40,583 nucleotides of DNA from Thermoplasmatota archaeon (GTDB taxonomy: Archaea; Thermoplasmatota; E2; DHVEG-1), in NCBI GenBank assembly GCA_016936135.1, contig JAFGPP010000062.1, forward strand, positions 1 to 40,583, in the 5' to 3' direction. Below, in pieces: positions 39,970 to 40,583 of this stretch. Within the stretch, counting starts at the first letter, position 1. Every line of letters begins with the position of its first letter. The notes beneath the pieces are model-generated. The model saw only the letters and a list, made by a program, of their open reading frames with translations, had not been told where the DNA came from and ran no database searches. The translations under genes and the position numbers were made by a program.

Positions 39970-40583
39970 TTAACCAGTTAATTGCAAAAAATATTCCAAA
40001 ATTGGAAAGTAGTCAATTAATCGTTCCAATAATTGCCAGAGTGGATTAAATGGCTTGCTTTTCGATGTTTTTAGACTTGACTGGAAAACAAAGCAGTCGC
40101 TCCCGTCATCGGAATTGACGATCTTTACAGGCCCGGTAAATTCCTTTAAGAATTTATCCGGTGCGGTCAGCGTAATTGTCACTTCCCGCATTCCGTCCGT
40201 CGGTTTTAAGCCCTTACCACTTTGAGGCTCAAAAGTCCAATCGCCCCATTCAGGATGTTCTGCAATCTCCCAGGATAGTTCTGTATTTGAAGAACCGATA
40301 TTTTGAATGTAAAACGAGGTTGTTTTTACCGACCCGGGTCGCAATTCCCAGTTCAAATCCCCAAAACACATTATTCTCGGGCCGACGGACCGGTTCTTCC
40401 ACCCGTCAAAGTCCACAAATGGATACCATTCTATTCTGCCTGACCCCGAAATGATGTACGGTTCGTCCCATATGCCGTCCCCGCCGGGAATGTCCTGGCC
40501 TTCACCGTGATATTGATCGGTTCCGTTGAAGTAGTCGTCCCAGTAGTTCCCGCCTACCGGGTAGGGGCCGTACCATTGGTTCC
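39970..40583 (-). CDS. C-terminal part of a NosD-like beta-helix surface protein (runs off the window)
   Basis: The track shows 148 aa from a GTG, but the frame stays open to the window edge, giving at least 204 residues. The upstream part reads 'PVGGNYWDDYFNGTDQYHGE', then 'PGGDGIWDEPYIISGSGRIE' and 'WYPFVDFDGWKN'. This is the GNYW..D..GDGI.D.PY...YP pattern ending NosD-type right-handed beta-helix domains. An Ig-like/BACON-like domain follows ('SVKTTSFYIQNIGSSNTELS ... TGPVKIVNSDDGSD'). The C-terminus 'PLWQLLERLIDYFPILEYFL' is an aromatic/leucine-rich tail. Presumably secreted. GC is ~57% at the window edge and ~50% in the middle, far above neighbours, falling to ~37% near the gene end. Confidence 0.8.
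   Translation of the reverse strand, partial: NQWYGPYPVGGNYWDDYFNGTDQYHGEGQDIPGGDGIWDEPYIISGSGRIEWYPFVDFDGWKNRSVGPRIMCFGDLNWELRPGSVKTTSFYIQNIGSSNTELSWEIAEHPEWGDWTFEPQSGKGLKPTDGMREVTITLTAPDKFLKEFTGPVKIVNSDDGSDCFVFQSSLKTSKSKPFNPLWQLLERLIDYFPILEYFLQLTG

Overview
The window is a single stretch of archaeal chromosome. It encodes TATA-binding proteins, an aRF1 release factor with NIKS and GGQ motifs, a fused-repeat tRNA-splicing endonuclease, an archaeal CPSF-like beta-CASP nuclease, Dph6, archease, archaeal translin and the SPFH/NfeD pair. The DNA is AT-rich (mid-30s percent GC by eye), except for the last ~500 bases. I see no methanogenesis, phage or CRISPR genes. A euryarchaeal lineage related to Thermoplasmatota is my best guess (inference from gene content, not proven). 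An anaerobic lifestyle is suggested by class III ribonucleotide reductase, nickel enzyme maturation and a hydrogenase maturation protease.

Layout. 1-3.7 kb: tRNA-Leu, MarC-type membrane protein, a THUMP/ThiI-like protein with a ruined PP-loop, ketopantoate reductase, a D-2-hydroxyacid dehydrogenase. 3.7-9.3 kb (minus strand): metal-dependent hydrolase, secreted thioredoxin-fold protein, EndA, C_GCAxxG_C_C protein, secreted Lon-like protease. 9.5-12.8 kb: two-subunit pyruvate carboxylase. 12.8-17 kb (minus): two tandem TBP genes, translin, short SerA, enolase. 17-24.4 kb: stomatin/NfeD, aCPSF2, aRF1, OPT transporter, PqqD-like protein. 24.4-26.3 kb: Dph6, MTAP-family phosphorylase, archease (apparently CTG start, missed by the ORF track).

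26.4-33.1 kb is a nickel-centred island: DUF1858 protein, NikR, LarC (N-terminal half only), LarB, LarE, an unrecognised winged-helix-like protein heading the lar operon, and divergently HypA, a HypB-replacing Mrp/MinD ATPase, DUF123, CutA and a free-standing ThiI catalytic domain. No LarA and no hydrogenase structural gene are present. A HycI-type protease lies at 39 kb.

33.2-38.6 kb is a deoxyribonucleotide operon: NrdR with two good NrdR boxes on its promoter, NrdD, NrdG and thioredoxin reductase. NrdD is the most striking object. It carries a 332-aa LAGLIDADG intein inserted at the presumptive thiyl-radical cysteine. Its C-terminal glycyl-radical segment is cut off by an in-frame TAA and re-encoded as a separate 47-aa ORF with its own perfect Shine-Dalgarno (absent from the supplied ORF track). 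Active enzyme would therefore need protein splicing plus assembly with a 47-residue radical-carrying peptide.

Two classical single-chain enzymes are thus split here: NrdD (adjacent pieces) and ThiI (pieces 31 kb apart). The window ends in a truncated NosD-like beta-helix surface protein whose base composition rises to ~57% GC, next to a 100-base structured intergenic element.
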